A program made the position numbers and the translations under genes. Shown in pieces: positions 46,650 through 55,995 of a stretch of 64,000 nt of DNA. The stretch is from Muriicola jejuensis (GTDB taxonomy: Bacteria; Bacteroidota; Bacteroidia; Flavobacteriales; Flavobacteriaceae): assembly GCF_010671595.1 (NCBI RefSeq), contig NZ_JAABOP010000001.1, positions 124,001-188,000 on the forward strand, read 5' to 3'. Each line of letters begins with the position of its first letter. Positions within the stretch are counted from its first letter, which is position 1. Below the pieces are notes generated by a model. It saw only the letters and a program-made list of their open reading frames with translations. It did not search any database and was not told the origin of the DNA.

Positions 46650-48854
46650 TCAGTTGGCCACTTCACTCATGAACTTCAGGCGGTAAAGGCGAAGTTCCTC
46701 ATCCTCGTAATCCCCGTTGAATTCCTTCATGGCAGCCTCTATGTTATCAGTCTCCGCTTCCAGAAAATAATCGTGGATCTCTTCCTGCTGATCCTCATCC
46801 AGGATCTCATCAATCCAGTAATCTATATTGAGCTTGGTCCCGCTGAAGACGATCTGCTCCATTTCCTTGACCAGTTCCGAGAGCTCTAAGCCTTTGGCGG
46901 CCGCAATGTCATCCAGGGGTAGCTTTCTGTCTATGTTTTGGATGATGTAGAGTTTCAGACCTGAATTCGCACCCGTGCTTTTGACCACAAGGTCATCCGG
47001 ACGGACAATATCGTGTTCTTCCACGTAATCCGAGATCAGCTGCATAAAGGGTTGTCCGAACTTCCTCGCCTTCCCTTCCCCTACCCCGTGGATGGTGATC
47101 ATTTCCTCCATGCTGATAGGATATTTCAGGGCCATGTCTTCCAGTGAAGGGTCCTGGAACACCACAAACGGAGGCACGTCCAGTTTTTTGGCTTCTTTCC
47201 GCCTGAGGTCTTTCAGCAATTTCAGGAGTTGCTCATCGGCTACTCCCGCAGATTTCTTGGCGGCACTCACAATGGCATTGTCCGTCTCTTCATTGTAGAC
47301 GTGGTCCTTGGTCATCATGAAGGTGGATGGGTTTTCCTTGAATTTCTTCCCCTCCTCAGTGATATGCAGGATGCCGTATTGTTCGATCTCCTTTCTCAGG
47401 AACCCTGCTACCAGCGCCTGCCTGATGAGGGCCATCCAGTATTCCTTGGGGTGCTCGTTGCCGGAGCCAAAAAAAGCCTTCCCATCTATTTTGTGGGAAG
47501 CGATCAGTGCGTTGGTGGATCCTATCAGGGTCTTGACGATCTCCTTGGACCTGAATTTCTCCTTGGTCCCTTCTATCACCTTAAGTAACTTCACCAGGCT
47601 GTGACCGGCTTCTTCTTTCTCTTTGGGATTGCGGGCATTATCATCCATGTCTGCTCCCTCCCCGTTCACCTCGTCGAACTCCTCACCGAAATAATGGAGG
47701 ATGAATTTCCTCCGGGATATGGAGGTCTCTGCATAGGCCACGATCTCCTGCAACAGGGCGTTCCCGATCTCCTGCTCGGCCACGGGCTTCCCAGACATGA
47801 ACTTCTCCAGCTTTTCAACGTCTCTATAGGAATAGAAGGCAAGACAGTGCCCTTCTCCCCCATCTCGCCCTGCCCGGCCTGTTTCCTGATAATAACTCTC
47901 AATGCTTTTGGGGATATCGTGATGGATGACATAGCGGACGTCCGGTTTGTCGATACCCATACCGAAGGCAATGGTAGCGACCACCACGTCTACATCCTCC
48001 ATGAGGAACATGTCCTGGTATTTAGACCGCGTCTTGCTGTCAAAACCGGCGTGATAGGGAACTGCACTCACGCCGTTAACCTGCAGCATCTGAGCCAGCT
48101 CTTCCACCTTCTTTCGGCTAAGGCAGTAGATGATGCCCGACTTGCCCGGGTTTTTCTTTACAAAGCGGATGATATCCGAGTCTACATTTTTTGTCTTTGG
48201 ACGGACCTCGTAGAACAGATTAGGCCGGTTGAAGGAGGCCTTAAAAAGTTTGGCGTCCTGTATGCCCAGGTTTTTGACGATATCTTCCTGCACTTTGGGC
48301 GTGGCCGTAGCCGTTAACCCGATGATGGGGATATCTTCCCCAAGCCGGTCGATAATAGGCCGTAAATTTCTGTACTCAGGCCTGAAATCATGCCCCCATT
48401 CAGAGATACAATGGGCCTCGTCAATTGCGACGAAGGAGATCTTTACCGATTGAAGGAAAGCTACGTTCTCATCTTTGGTAAGGGATTCAGGGGCGACGTA
48501 CAGCAGTTTGGTTACCCCTTCCTTGATATCCTGTTTTACCTGCTTCACCTCGGATTTATTGAGGGAAGAATTCAGTACGTGGGCAACCCCGTCCTCGTTG
48601 GTCGAGATTCCCCGGAGGGCATCGACCTGGTTCTTCATCAGGGCGATCAGGGGGGAGACCACGATGGCCGTGCCTTCCTTGAGAAGGGCAGGCAATTGGT
48701 AGCAAAGGGATTTACCACCCCCTGTCGGCATGATCACAAAGGTGTTGTTGCCTTCGATCACATTTTTGATCACATCCTCCTGAAGGCCTTTAAATGTAGT
48801 AAATCCAAAATATTTTTTAAGAGAGGTCTGCAGTTCCGTATCATTCAATACCAT
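46650..48854 (-). CDS. recQ: ATP-dependent DNA helicase RecQ
   Basis: 734 residues from the ATG at 48854. A 3'-5' helicase for recombination and replication-fork repair. Walker A at about residue 45-52 (MPTGGGKSLCYQLP), DEAH box with IDEAHCISEWGHDFRPEY, and motif VI QETGRAGRDG. The RQC region follows, but its zinc-binding cysteines are not evident; an HRDC-type domain lies at about residues 540-620 (RRKEAKKLDVPPFVVFQDPSLEDMA). The C-terminal tail of about 100 residues is acidic (EEIHDYFLEAETDNIEAAM). Divergent from kdsD across 230 bases. Confidence 0.95.
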   Translation of the reverse strand: MVLNDTELQTSLKKYFGFTTFKGLQEDVIKNVIEGNNTFVIMPTGGGKSLCYQLPALLKEGTAIVVSPLIALMKNQVDALRGISTNEDGVAHVLNSSLNKSEVKQVKQDIKEGVTKLLYVAPESLTKDENVAFLQSVKISFVAIDEAHCISEWGHDFRPEYRNLRPIIDRLGEDIPIIGLTATATPKVQEDIVKNLGIQDAKLFKASFNRPNLFYEVRPKTKNVDSDIIRFVKKNPGKSGIIYCLSRKKVEELAQMLQVNGVSAVPYHAGFDSKTRSKYQDMFLMEDVDVVVATIAFGMGIDKPDVRYVIHHDIPKSIESYYQETGRAGRDGGEGHCLAFYSYRDVEKLEKFMSGKPVAEQEIGNALLQEIVAYAETSISRRKFILHYFGEEFDEVNGEGADMDDNARNPKEKEEAGHSLVKLLKVIEGTKEKFRSKEIVKTLIGSTNALIASHKIDGKAFFGSGNEHPKEYWMALIRQALVAGFLRKEIEQYGILHITEEGKKFKENPSTFMMTKDHVYNEETDNAIVSAAKKSAGVADEQLLKLLKDLRRKEAKKLDVPPFVVFQDPSLEDMALKYPISMEEMITIHGVGEGKARKFGQPFMQLISDYVEEHDIVRPDDLVVKSTGANSGLKLYIIQNIDRKLPLDDIAAAKGLELSELVKEMEQIVFSGTKLNIDYWIDEILDEDQQEEIHDYFLEAETDNIEAAMKEFNGDYEDEELRLYRLKFMSEVAN

Positions 48855-49084
48855 TCCCAATATTTTTACTTAATCCCACTGGCATATGGATTCATCTTCT
48901 CCACTATAAGCTTTTATAAACTACATGTTTGTTCGGGGTCGCAGTAGTATTTTCTCGAAGTATTAGAATACCCTATAAATAAGTTTGCTAATTTTGTTTT
49001 CTTAAATATAATACATTCTTTTAGATTGATATTACCCTTGGATATAAAATCTGCATTCCTAATCACGAAATCACCTACCCTGTC

Positions 49085-50050
49085 TTGAGAAAGAGTAAAG
49101 CCATACTGGAGCTGGCTAAAAAAACCATACGAATCGAAGGAGATGCCATACAAAACCTGGCCTCCCAGATTGATGATGAGTTTGCGCAGGCAGTGGAATA
49201 CATTTATGAGGGAGAAGGCAGGGTCGTTATCACGGGAGTGGGGAAAAGCGCTTTGATCGCCTCCAAGATCGTCGCTACCCTGAACTCCACCGGTACGCCC
49301 GCCATCTTTATGCACGCAGCGGATGCGATACACGGGGATCTGGGGACCATACAGCAGAAGGACGTGGTGATCTGTATCTCCAAAAGCGGGAATACCCCCG
49401 AAATCAAGATACTGGTACCCCTGATCAAGTCTGGCGGCAATAAACTGATCGCCATTACCGGCAATACGGAATCCTTCCTGGCCGAACAGGCGGATTTTGT
49501 TCTGAACACCTATGTGGAAAAAGAAGCCTGCCCGAATAACCTGGCGCCTACTACCAGCACCACGGCCCAACTGGTCATGGGGGATGCCCTCGCTATTTGC
49601 CTGTTGGAACTCAGGGGCTTCAGTTCCAGGGATTTTGCCAAGTTCCACCCCGGGGGGACCCTGGGAAAGAAATTATACCTGAGGGTGTCTGATATCGCTT
49701 CGAAGAACATGGTGCCCCAGGTCGAGGATCACTCGCCTGTAAAGGAAGTGATCGTAGAGATCTCGGAAAAAATGCTGGGTGTGGCCGCCGTACTCAGCAA
49801 GGGAAAACTGGTGGGTGTGGTCACGGACGGGGACATCCGGCGCATGCTAAACAAATACGAAAACATCAACGGACTTACCGCCAGGGACATCATGAGTACA
49901 CATCCCAAGACCATTGAACCCGATGTCCTCGCCGTCAAGGCCCTCAAGGAGATGCAATCCAATGAAATTTCTCAATTGCTGGTGGAAAAAGACGGCAAGT
50001 ACATGGGCGTGGTCCACCTTCACAACCTCATTAATGAAGGCATCCTGTAA
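49085..50050 (+). CDS. kdsD: KpsF/GutQ-type arabinose-5-phosphate isomerase
   Basis: 321 residues. The start is a TTG at 49085 because no ATG fits before IRIEGDAIQNL. It converts ribulose 5-phosphate to arabinose 5-phosphate, the first step of Kdo synthesis for LPS. The SIS domain (about 25-165) has VVITGVGKSALIASKIVATLNSTGTPAIFMHAADAIHGDLG, and the active-site region VICISKSGNTPEI. Two CBS domains follow (about 205-260 and 270-321). It heads a cluster with tatC, a CMD gene and lptB, and its stop overlaps the tatC start. Confidence 0.95.
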   Translation: MRKSKAILELAKKTIRIEGDAIQNLASQIDDEFAQAVEYIYEGEGRVVITGVGKSALIASKIVATLNSTGTPAIFMHAADAIHGDLGTIQQKDVVICISKSGNTPEIKILVPLIKSGGNKLIAITGNTESFLAEQADFVLNTYVEKEACPNNLAPTTSTTAQLVMGDALAICLLELRGFSSRDFAKFHPGGTLGKKLYLRVSDIASKNMVPQVEDHSPVKEVIVEISEKMLGVAAVLSKGKLVGVVTDGDIRRMLNKYENINGLTARDIMSTHPKTIEPDVLAVKALKEMQSNEISQLLVEKDGKYMGVVHLHNLINEGIL

Positions 50051-50889
50051 TGGCTAAGCAAAAAAAGGACCCGAACGAAATGTCATTCCTCGACCACCTC
50101 GAGGAGCTGAGATGGCACCTGATACGCTCCACCTTGGCGGTTGTCATTGTAGGCTTCGTGGCCTTCCTGATGAAGGACTTTATCTTTGACACGGTGATCT
50201 TCGGGCCCAAAAAACCCGATTTTCCCACCTACGCCCTTTTCTGTAAACTCTCTAAAATGCTCGGTTTCAGTGAGGCTTTCTGCAGTAATGAGCCATTGTT
50301 CAGGATACAGAGTCGCGTGATGGCCGGTCAGTTTTCCGCCCACATATGGACTTCCATCTGGGCAGGATTCATCATAGCGTTTCCCTACGTGTTGTACGAG
50401 ATGTGGCGCTTTATCAGTCCCGGTCTCTATGAGAAAGAGCGCAGGAATTCAAGGGGTTTCATCTTTGTAGCCTCCATGCTTTTCTTCCTCGGGGTCCTCT
50501 TCGGATATTACGTGGTGGCTCCCCTTTCGATCAACTTCCTGGGAAGCTATACGGTAAGTCCGGAAGTATATAACGATATCGACCTCAGCTCCTATATTTC
50601 CACTGTACGTGCGGCGGTGATCGCGTGTGGACTTATCTTTGAACTACCCATCGTCATCTTCTTCCTTACCAAAGCGGGACTGGTTACCCCTGAGATCCTC
50701 AAGAAATACAGGAAAGTTGCCCTGGTCATCGTCCTGATTATATCGGCTATCATCACCCCTCCGGACGTTGCCAGTCAGATCATCGTGGCCATACCTGTGC
50801 TGATCCTCTATCAGCTCAGTATCTATATCTCTGCTTACGTATTGAAACGGGAAGCGAAACAAGCGAAGAAATATGCCAAATCAAGTTGA
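50050..50889 (+). CDS. tatC: Sec-independent (Tat) protein translocase TatC
   Basis: 279 residues with six TM segments. The N-terminus has MSFLDHLEELRWHLIRSTLAV, the TatC signature that binds the twin-arginine motif, and later FAYVLYEMWRFISPGLYEKERR-like text (reads FPYVLYEMWRFISPGLYEKERR). TatC receives folded, Arg-Arg-tagged proteins; an example cargo in this window is the protein at 11578. Its ATG overlaps the kdsD stop (TAATG). The 17-base overlap with the next gene suggests coupling. tatA is not in the window. Confidence 0.96.
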   Translation: MAKQKKDPNEMSFLDHLEELRWHLIRSTLAVVIVGFVAFLMKDFIFDTVIFGPKKPDFPTYALFCKLSKMLGFSEAFCSNEPLFRIQSRVMAGQFSAHIWTSIWAGFIIAFPYVLYEMWRFISPGLYEKERRNSRGFIFVASMLFFLGVLFGYYVVAPLSINFLGSYTVSPEVYNDIDLSSYISTVRAAVIACGLIFELPIVIFFLTKAGLVTPEILKKYRKVALVIVLIISAIITPPDVASQIIVAIPVLILYQLSIYISAYVLKREAKQAKKYAKSS

Positions 50890-51223
50890 AGAATTCAATG
50901 CCTACCGTTCCAGGATGAACGAGAAACTACTGGGGGCGAACAACAAACTCATCAAGAGGATCTTTAACCTGGACACCAACGCCTATGCAGAGGGCGCCCT
51001 GGATGTAAAGACCAAGGAACTGCTGGGGTTGGTGGCCTCTGCAGTACTGAGATGCGACGACTGTGTAAAGTACCACCTGGAAAGCGCGCGCAAGGCAGGA
51101 GCCCGCACCGAAGAGGTCATGGAGACCCTGGGCATCGCAACACTTGTAGGCGGCACCATCGTGGTACCCCACCTCAGGAGGGCTTATGAATTCTGGGAAG
51201 CCCTGGAGGAGCAGGAAGGTTAA
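50873..51223 (+). CDS. Carboxymuconolactone decarboxylase (CMD/AhpD-like) family protein
   Basis: 116 residues. The CMD motif CDDCVKYHLESARKAGA places Cys61, Cys64 and His68 as in AhpD-type disulfide reductases. The helical fold is otherwise standard, with TLGIATLVGGTIVVPH at the C-terminus. It overlaps tatC by 17 bases. These proteins can reduce peroxidases or act as general alkylhydroperoxidase-like thiol oxidoreductases; the specific partner is unknown. Its location inside a Tat/LPS operon is conserved in flavobacteria to my knowledge, but the functional reason is unclear. Confidence 0.9.
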   Translation: MPNQVEEFNAYRSRMNEKLLGANNKLIKRIFNLDTNAYAEGALDVKTKELLGLVASAVLRCDDCVKYHLESARKAGARTEEVMETLGIATLVGGTIVVPHLRRAYEFWEALEEQEG

Positions 51224-51276
51224 AAAAAACGTAATTCCTTTCTCCTCCCTCGATAATACCTTAGTTTTGAACCGAT

Positions 51277-52017
51277 ATGCAACTTAGAGCCGAAAATATC
51301 ATGAAGGCCTACCGGGGCCGAAAGGTGGTCAAAGGGATCTCCCTGGAAGTGAACCAGGGTGAGATCGTTGGCTTGCTGGGTCCTAACGGAGCGGGTAAAA
51401 CTACCTGTTTCTACATGATCGTAGGTTTGATCAAACCCAACGGGGGAAGGATCTTTTTGGACCAAACGGAGATCACGAAATATCCCATGTACAAGAGGGC
51501 TCAAAACGGTATCGGCTACCTTGCCCAGGAAGCTTCCGTATTCCGCAAGCTCAGTATTGAAAAAAACATCCTGAGTGTACTGCAACTGACCAGGCTCAGC
51601 AAGAAAGAACAGTACATGAAGATGGAGCAACTCATAGAGGAATTCGGGCTCGGGCACATACGAAAGAACCGTGGCGACCTACTTTCCGGGGGTGAACGCA
51701 GGCGCACGGAGATCGCCAGGGCCCTGGCGACGGACCCCAAATTCATCTTGCTCGACGAACCTTTTGCCGGCGTAGATCCGATCGCAGTAGAGGACATACA
51801 GCGTATTGTAGCCCAGTTGAAGGACAAGAATATCGGCATCCTGATCACCGACCACAACGTACAGGAGACCCTGGCCATCACGGAGCGCTCCTACCTTATG
51901 TTTGAAGGAGGTATTCTGAAATCAGGGATTCCGGAAGTCCTGGCCGAAGATGAAATGGTAAGGAAGGTGTACCTGGGGCAGAACTTCGAACTTCGCAAGA
52001 AAAAACTGCAATACTAG
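51277..52017 (+). CDS. lptB: LPS export ABC transporter ATP-binding protein LptB
   Basis: 246 residues. LptB powers LptFG to extract LPS from the inner membrane. Walker A is [14 protein letters not shown] at about residues 38-51, signature [16 protein letters not shown], Walker [21 protein letters not shown], and H-switch VLITDHNV-like (reads [12 protein letters not shown]). The [13 protein letters not shown] segment is characteristic of LptB. It follows the CMD gene by 53 bases. Together with kdsD upstream it links the cluster to LPS. lptFG are not in the window. Confidence 0.95.
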   Translation: MQLRAENIMKAYRGRKVVKGISLEVNQGEIVGLLGPNGAGKTTCFYMIVGLIKPNGGRIFLDQTEITKYPMYKRAQNGIGYLAQEASVFRKLSIEKNILSVLQLTRLSKKEQYMKMEQLIEEFGLGHIRKNRGDLLSGGERRRTEIARALATDPKFILLDEPFAGVDPIAVEDIQRIVAQLKDKNIGILITDHNVQETLAITERSYLMFEGGILKSGIPEVLAEDEMVRKVYLGQNFELRKKKLQY

Positions 52018-52045
52018 TCGGATTATCACAACGGTAAGTTACCGC

Positions 52046-52789
52046 TCAGGATCTGTCCCTATCCCGGAAAAAAATGAGAGAACTCAGGAGATAGATCAGG
52101 ATGATGACGGGTACGCTCAGAAATTTCATCGTACCGATACAGATCAGGCTCACAAAAAGGAATACATATCTCAGAGCATTGTCCTTGAAATCCCAGTTCT
52201 TGAATTTAAGTGAAAACAAAGGGATGGGTGCATTGAGGAGATAACTGCCGAGGGCCGTATGAGCCAAAAGGAACCAGGGATTCATGATAATTTGGTTGAG
52301 GGCGTCACTCCCGTTGTATAGCAGTATCATCGGCAGGGATACAATCAAAAGGGCATTCGCAGGGGTTGGCAGGCCTATAAAGTAGGTAGCCTGTCTTTCG
52401 TCCAGATTGAACCGGGCCAGCCTCACGGCCGAGGCAAGGGTTACCGCAAATCCGGCAAAAGGGAGTAGGTGGGAAAAAGATACCGCCTTGGTGACCTGAT
52501 CCGGTCCCAGGTCCGGGGATCCCCCCAGGCTGAGGGATAGTAGCTGATACATGACGATGCCGGGTACAAGGCCGAAGGTAACCATGTCGGCCAGGGAATC
52601 GAGTTGCAGCCCCAGTTTGCTCTGAACCTTTAAGGCCCTGGCGCTGAAACCGTCGAGGAAATCAAAGACCAACCCGGCTAAAACGAACGCGGCCATGAGG
52701 TCCCAACGATTCTTCAAGGCAAAAACGACCGCCACAGATCCGGCCAGAACGTTCAGAAGGGTGAGCAGGTTAGGGATGTTTTTTTTCAA
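52046..52789 (-). CDS. pssA: CDP-diacylglycerol-serine O-phosphatidyltransferase
   Basis: 247 residues. The start is a TTG at 52789 (KKNIPNLLTLLNV follows), as no ATG fits. It makes phosphatidylserine, the precursor of phosphatidylethanolamine. The CDP-alcohol phosphatidyltransferase motif D-x2-D-G-x2-A-R-x8-G-x3-D-x3-D is visible in DFLDGFSARALKVQSKLGLQ and the following LDSLADMVTFG. Seven to eight TM segments. It converges on lptB with 28 bases between stops. Confidence 0.94.
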   Translation of the reverse strand: MKKNIPNLLTLLNVLAGSVAVVFALKNRWDLMAAFVLAGLVFDFLDGFSARALKVQSKLGLQLDSLADMVTFGLVPGIVMYQLLSLSLGGSPDLGPDQVTKAVSFSHLLPFAGFAVTLASAVRLARFNLDERQATYFIGLPTPANALLIVSLPMILLYNGSDALNQIIMNPWFLLAHTALGSYLLNAPIPLFSLKFKNWDFKDNALRYVFLFVSLICIGTMKFLSVPVIILIYLLSSLIFFRDRDRS

Positions 52790-52901
52790 CGCAGGTTCTT
52801 TCCCGCTAAAATAGTATAAATTTTATGTACGCTGTTTTCTCACATTTTTTATTCAGATATTTGCCGGGATACCGGAGATCACCTAAAGCAGCCCTTGCCT
52901 G

Positions 52902-54089
52902 ATGACCCTGAAACAGTCTATTTTTCTTCTGATCCTGTTCTTTGTACTACCCCTGAGACCACAGGCCGAACCCCTTTCTGATAAATCGGTAATCAGTGTG
53001 ATCACCTGCGGGCCAGGGTCCGAGTTATACTCCACTTTCGGACACAGCGCTTTCAGACTTCAGGACCGGGAAAAGGGAATTGACTGGATCTATAATTACG
53101 GGACCTTCAACTTCAACACCCCTAATTTTTACAGTAAGTTCGCCAGGGGGAAGTTGCTGTATTCCCTGAGTAAACAGCGTTTTGAAAATTTCTTGTACGC
53201 CTATGAACTGGAGAACCGCTGGGTAAAGGAACAGATCCTCGATCTCACGCCGAATGAGAAAAACGAGGTCTTCGCCTTCCTGGAGAACAACTACAAACCC
53301 CAAAACAGGGATTATAAATACGACTTCCTCCTGGAGAACTGTTCTACCAAGATCCCCGAGGTACTTCAGGTCGTTTTGGGCGATGAGATCGTGTTCACCA
53401 ACTACCTCCAGGATAGTCACAAGTCTTTCAGGGACCTCATACAGGAGAACCTCGTCAGGAACTCATGGTCGAGCTTCGGGATCGACCTTGCCCTGGGGGC
53501 TGTGATAGACCGTGAGGCGACCTACAAGCAGCATATGTTCCTCCCAGAATACGTCTATTTTCAGTTAGAACACACCCTGGTGGGTGAAAAACCCATTGTG
53601 GCAAGGGAACGGACCATTCTTGATTACAACCTCCAGAACCGGGGAAACTACTTTACCTCCTCCCCCCTCTTCTGGACAGGCCTGCTATTCCTCTTTACCG
53701 CCACGATCACCTATATCGATCTGAGGAATAAAGTCAGGAGCAGGGTAATGGATATCCTCCTTTTCCTCCTGACAGGGTTGTCGGGGTGTCTGATAGTCTT
53801 CCTCTGGTTCTTTACGGACCACACGGCCACCGCCCTGAATCTGAATGTCCTTTGGGCCTTTCCCCTGAACCTTATCCTGACTTATTTCCTGATCAGATTT
53901 AAAAAACTGCCCCGTTGGGCAGGCCCATATCTGATCCTCCTCCTGATCTTACTGGCGATCTCGGTCCTTGTCTGGGCAATTGGCATTCAGCATTTTTCAC
54001 CTATCGCAGCTGTTCTGCTCCTAACCCTCGGCTTGAGGTACGGTTTCCTGCTGTACCACGCCAGGCGAATTGAACCCACTTCGTTATGA
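52902..54089 (+). CDS. DUF4105 (Lnb-like) membrane protein
   Basis: 395 residues. A signal peptide (about 1-22, ending PLRPQAEP) leads into a periplasmic domain that matches DUF4105/Lnb N-terminal: ISVITCGPGSELYSTFGHSAFRL at about residues 30-52, with Cys and His, and the region DFLLENCSTKIPEVL with another Cys. The last 150 residues hold four to five TM helices. Enterococcal Lnb is a lipoprotein N-acyltransferase; whether this homologue does the same is inference. Its stop overlaps the ABC-F ATG by four bases (ATGA), so the two are coupled. Confidence 0.85.
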   Translation: MTLKQSIFLLILFFVLPLRPQAEPLSDKSVISVITCGPGSELYSTFGHSAFRLQDREKGIDWIYNYGTFNFNTPNFYSKFARGKLLYSLSKQRFENFLYAYELENRWVKEQILDLTPNEKNEVFAFLENNYKPQNRDYKYDFLLENCSTKIPEVLQVVLGDEIVFTNYLQDSHKSFRDLIQENLVRNSWSSFGIDLALGAVIDREATYKQHMFLPEYVYFQLEHTLVGEKPIVARERTILDYNLQNRGNYFTSSPLFWTGLLFLFTATITYIDLRNKVRSRVMDILLFLLTGLSGCLIVFLWFFTDHTATALNLNVLWAFPLNLILTYFLIRFKKLPRWAGPYLILLLILLAISVLVWAIGIQHFSPIAAVLLLTLGLRYGFLLYHARRIEPTSL

Positions 54090-55969
54090 ATCTCGTCTCC
54101 GTGGAAGGCATCTCAAAGGCCTTCGGGGAACGCGTTCTGTTCTCCGATCTCTCTTTCGGTATTAATGCCCAACAAAAGGTCGCACTCATTGCCCAAAACG
54201 GGACCGGGAAGACTTCCATCCTGAATATACTGGCAGGAAAGGACCGTCCAGACACCGGGATGGTCAATACCCGGAAGGGAATTCGGATCTCCTACCTGGA
54301 ACAGGACCCGGAACTAGACGGCAGCATCACCGTGGAGGAGACGATCTTCCGCTCAGACAATGAGGTCCTCAAGGTTATACACAATTACGAAAGGGCCCTG
54401 GAAAATCCGGAGGACCAGAACCAGTACCAAAAGGCCTTCGAGGCGATGGAACGTTTTAATGCCTGGGATTTTGAGACACAGTACAAACAGATTCTATTTA
54501 AACTGCAGCTCACCGACCTGAATGCAAGGGTAGAGACCCTTTCGGGCGGGCAGAAAAAAAGGATCGCCCTGGCCAATGCCCTGCTTAACAAACCGGACCT
54601 CCTTATCCTGGACGAACCGACGAACCACCTCGACCTGGAGATGATCGAATGGCTGGAGAATTATTTTGCAAGGGAAAGCATCACCCTTTTTATGGTGACC
54701 CACGACCGGTATTTCCTCGAAAGGGTCTGCAACGAGATCCTGGAATTAGACCAGGGCAAATTGTATTCCTACAAGGGCAACTACAGTTATTTCCTCGAAA
54801 AAAAGGAGGCTCGTGAACTACAGGATGCCGTCGAACTACACAAATCCAAACAGTTGTTCAAGAAGGAACTCGACTGGATGCGGAGGCAACCCAAGGCCAG
54901 GACCACCAAATCCAAATCGCGTATAGACGACTTCCACGATATCAAGAACAGGGCCCTTCAAAGGCGGAAAGACCACCAGGTACAACTAGAGATCAACATG
55001 GAGCGCCTGGGCAGTAAGATCCTGGAATTCCACAATGTGGTTAAGGCATACCCCGATACGCCCATTCTCAACAAATTCAGTTATTCTTTCCTAAAAGGGG
55101 AACGATTGGGTATCATCGGCAACAACGGTACGGGAAAGACCACCTTCCTCAACCTGCTGACCGGCAAGGCCACCCCGGACGGGGGGAAGATCACCACAGG
55201 GGAGACTATACAATTCGGGTATTATACCCAGGAAGGCATCCAGGTAAAGGAAGGACAAAAGGTGATCGAAGTGATTCGGGAGATCGGGGAATATATCCCT
55301 TTGAAGAAAGGTAAGCAGCTTTCCGCCCAGCAACTCCTGGAACGCTTTCTCTTTGACAGGAAAAAGCAGTATGACTATGTGGAAAAACTCAGCGGAGGGG
55401 AGAGAAAGCGCCTGTATCTCTGCACTGTCCTCATCAAAAACCCAAATTTTCTGATACTGGACGAGCCTACGAACGACCTCGACGTGGTAACTCTGAATGT
55501 GCTGGAATCTTTCTTGCTGGACTACCCAGGCTGCCTGGTAGTGGTCTCCCACGACCGGTACTTTATGGATAAGATCGTAGACCACCTTTTTGTATTCAGG
55601 GGGGGAGGTGTCATAGAGGATTTTCCGGGCAACTACTCCGATTTCAGGGCCTACGAAGACAGTTCTGCCGGCATGAGGAAGGAAGATGAGGCACAGGAGA
55701 ACACCAAATCCTCAGCAGAAAAGAACCACTGGCGTGAGGAAGGAAAACGCAGTGGCCTTTCCTATGCGGAACAGAAGGAATTCAAGCAACTGGAAAAAGA
55801 GATCCAGGACCTGGAAAAGCGAAAAAACGAAATGCAGAATGCCTTCCTCGACCCGAAGATCACTCCGGATGAGATCGCCAACCTGTCCAGGTCCCTGCAG
55901 GAGACCGAAGACCTGATTGACCAAAAGACCGAGCGCTGGATCGAGATCTCGATACAGGCAGAGAAATAA
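54086..55969 (+). CDS. ABC-F family ATPase (Uup-like)
   Basis: 627 residues with two ABC domains. Walker A in the first is AQNGTGKTSILNIL (about 34-47), the second GNNGTGKTTFLNLL near 345. Signatures are LSGGQKKRIALANAL and LSGGERKRLYLCTVL; Walker B sites are LILDEPTNHLDL and LILDEPTNDLDV. No TM segments. The C-terminal coiled coil (about 545-625, EQKEFKQLEKEIQDLEKRKNEM) is the Uup-type DNA/ribosome-binding extension. ABC-F proteins act on the ribosome; Uup also affects DNA repair. Cotranscribed with the DUF4105 gene. Confidence 0.93.
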   Translation: MNLVSVEGISKAFGERVLFSDLSFGINAQQKVALIAQNGTGKTSILNILAGKDRPDTGMVNTRKGIRISYLEQDPELDGSITVEETIFRSDNEVLKVIHNYERALENPEDQNQYQKAFEAMERFNAWDFETQYKQILFKLQLTDLNARVETLSGGQKKRIALANALLNKPDLLILDEPTNHLDLEMIEWLENYFARESITLFMVTHDRYFLERVCNEILELDQGKLYSYKGNYSYFLEKKEARELQDAVELHKSKQLFKKELDWMRRQPKARTTKSKSRIDDFHDIKNRALQRRKDHQVQLEINMERLGSKILEFHNVVKAYPDTPILNKFSYSFLKGERLGIIGNNGTGKTTFLNLLTGKATPDGGKITTGETIQFGYYTQEGIQVKEGQKVIEVIREIGEYIPLKKGKQLSAQQLLERFLFDRKKQYDYVEKLSGGERKRLYLCTVLIKNPNFLILDEPTNDLDVVTLNVLESFLLDYPGCLVVVSHDRYFMDKIVDHLFVFRGGGVIEDFPGNYSDFRAYEDSSAGMRKEDEAQENTKSSAEKNHWREEGKRSGLSYAEQKEFKQLEKEIQDLEKRKNEMQNAFLDPKITPDEIANLSRSLQETEDLIDQKTERWIEISIQAEK

Positions 55970-55995
55970 GGAATCTAACGAGAAAAAAGCATCCC

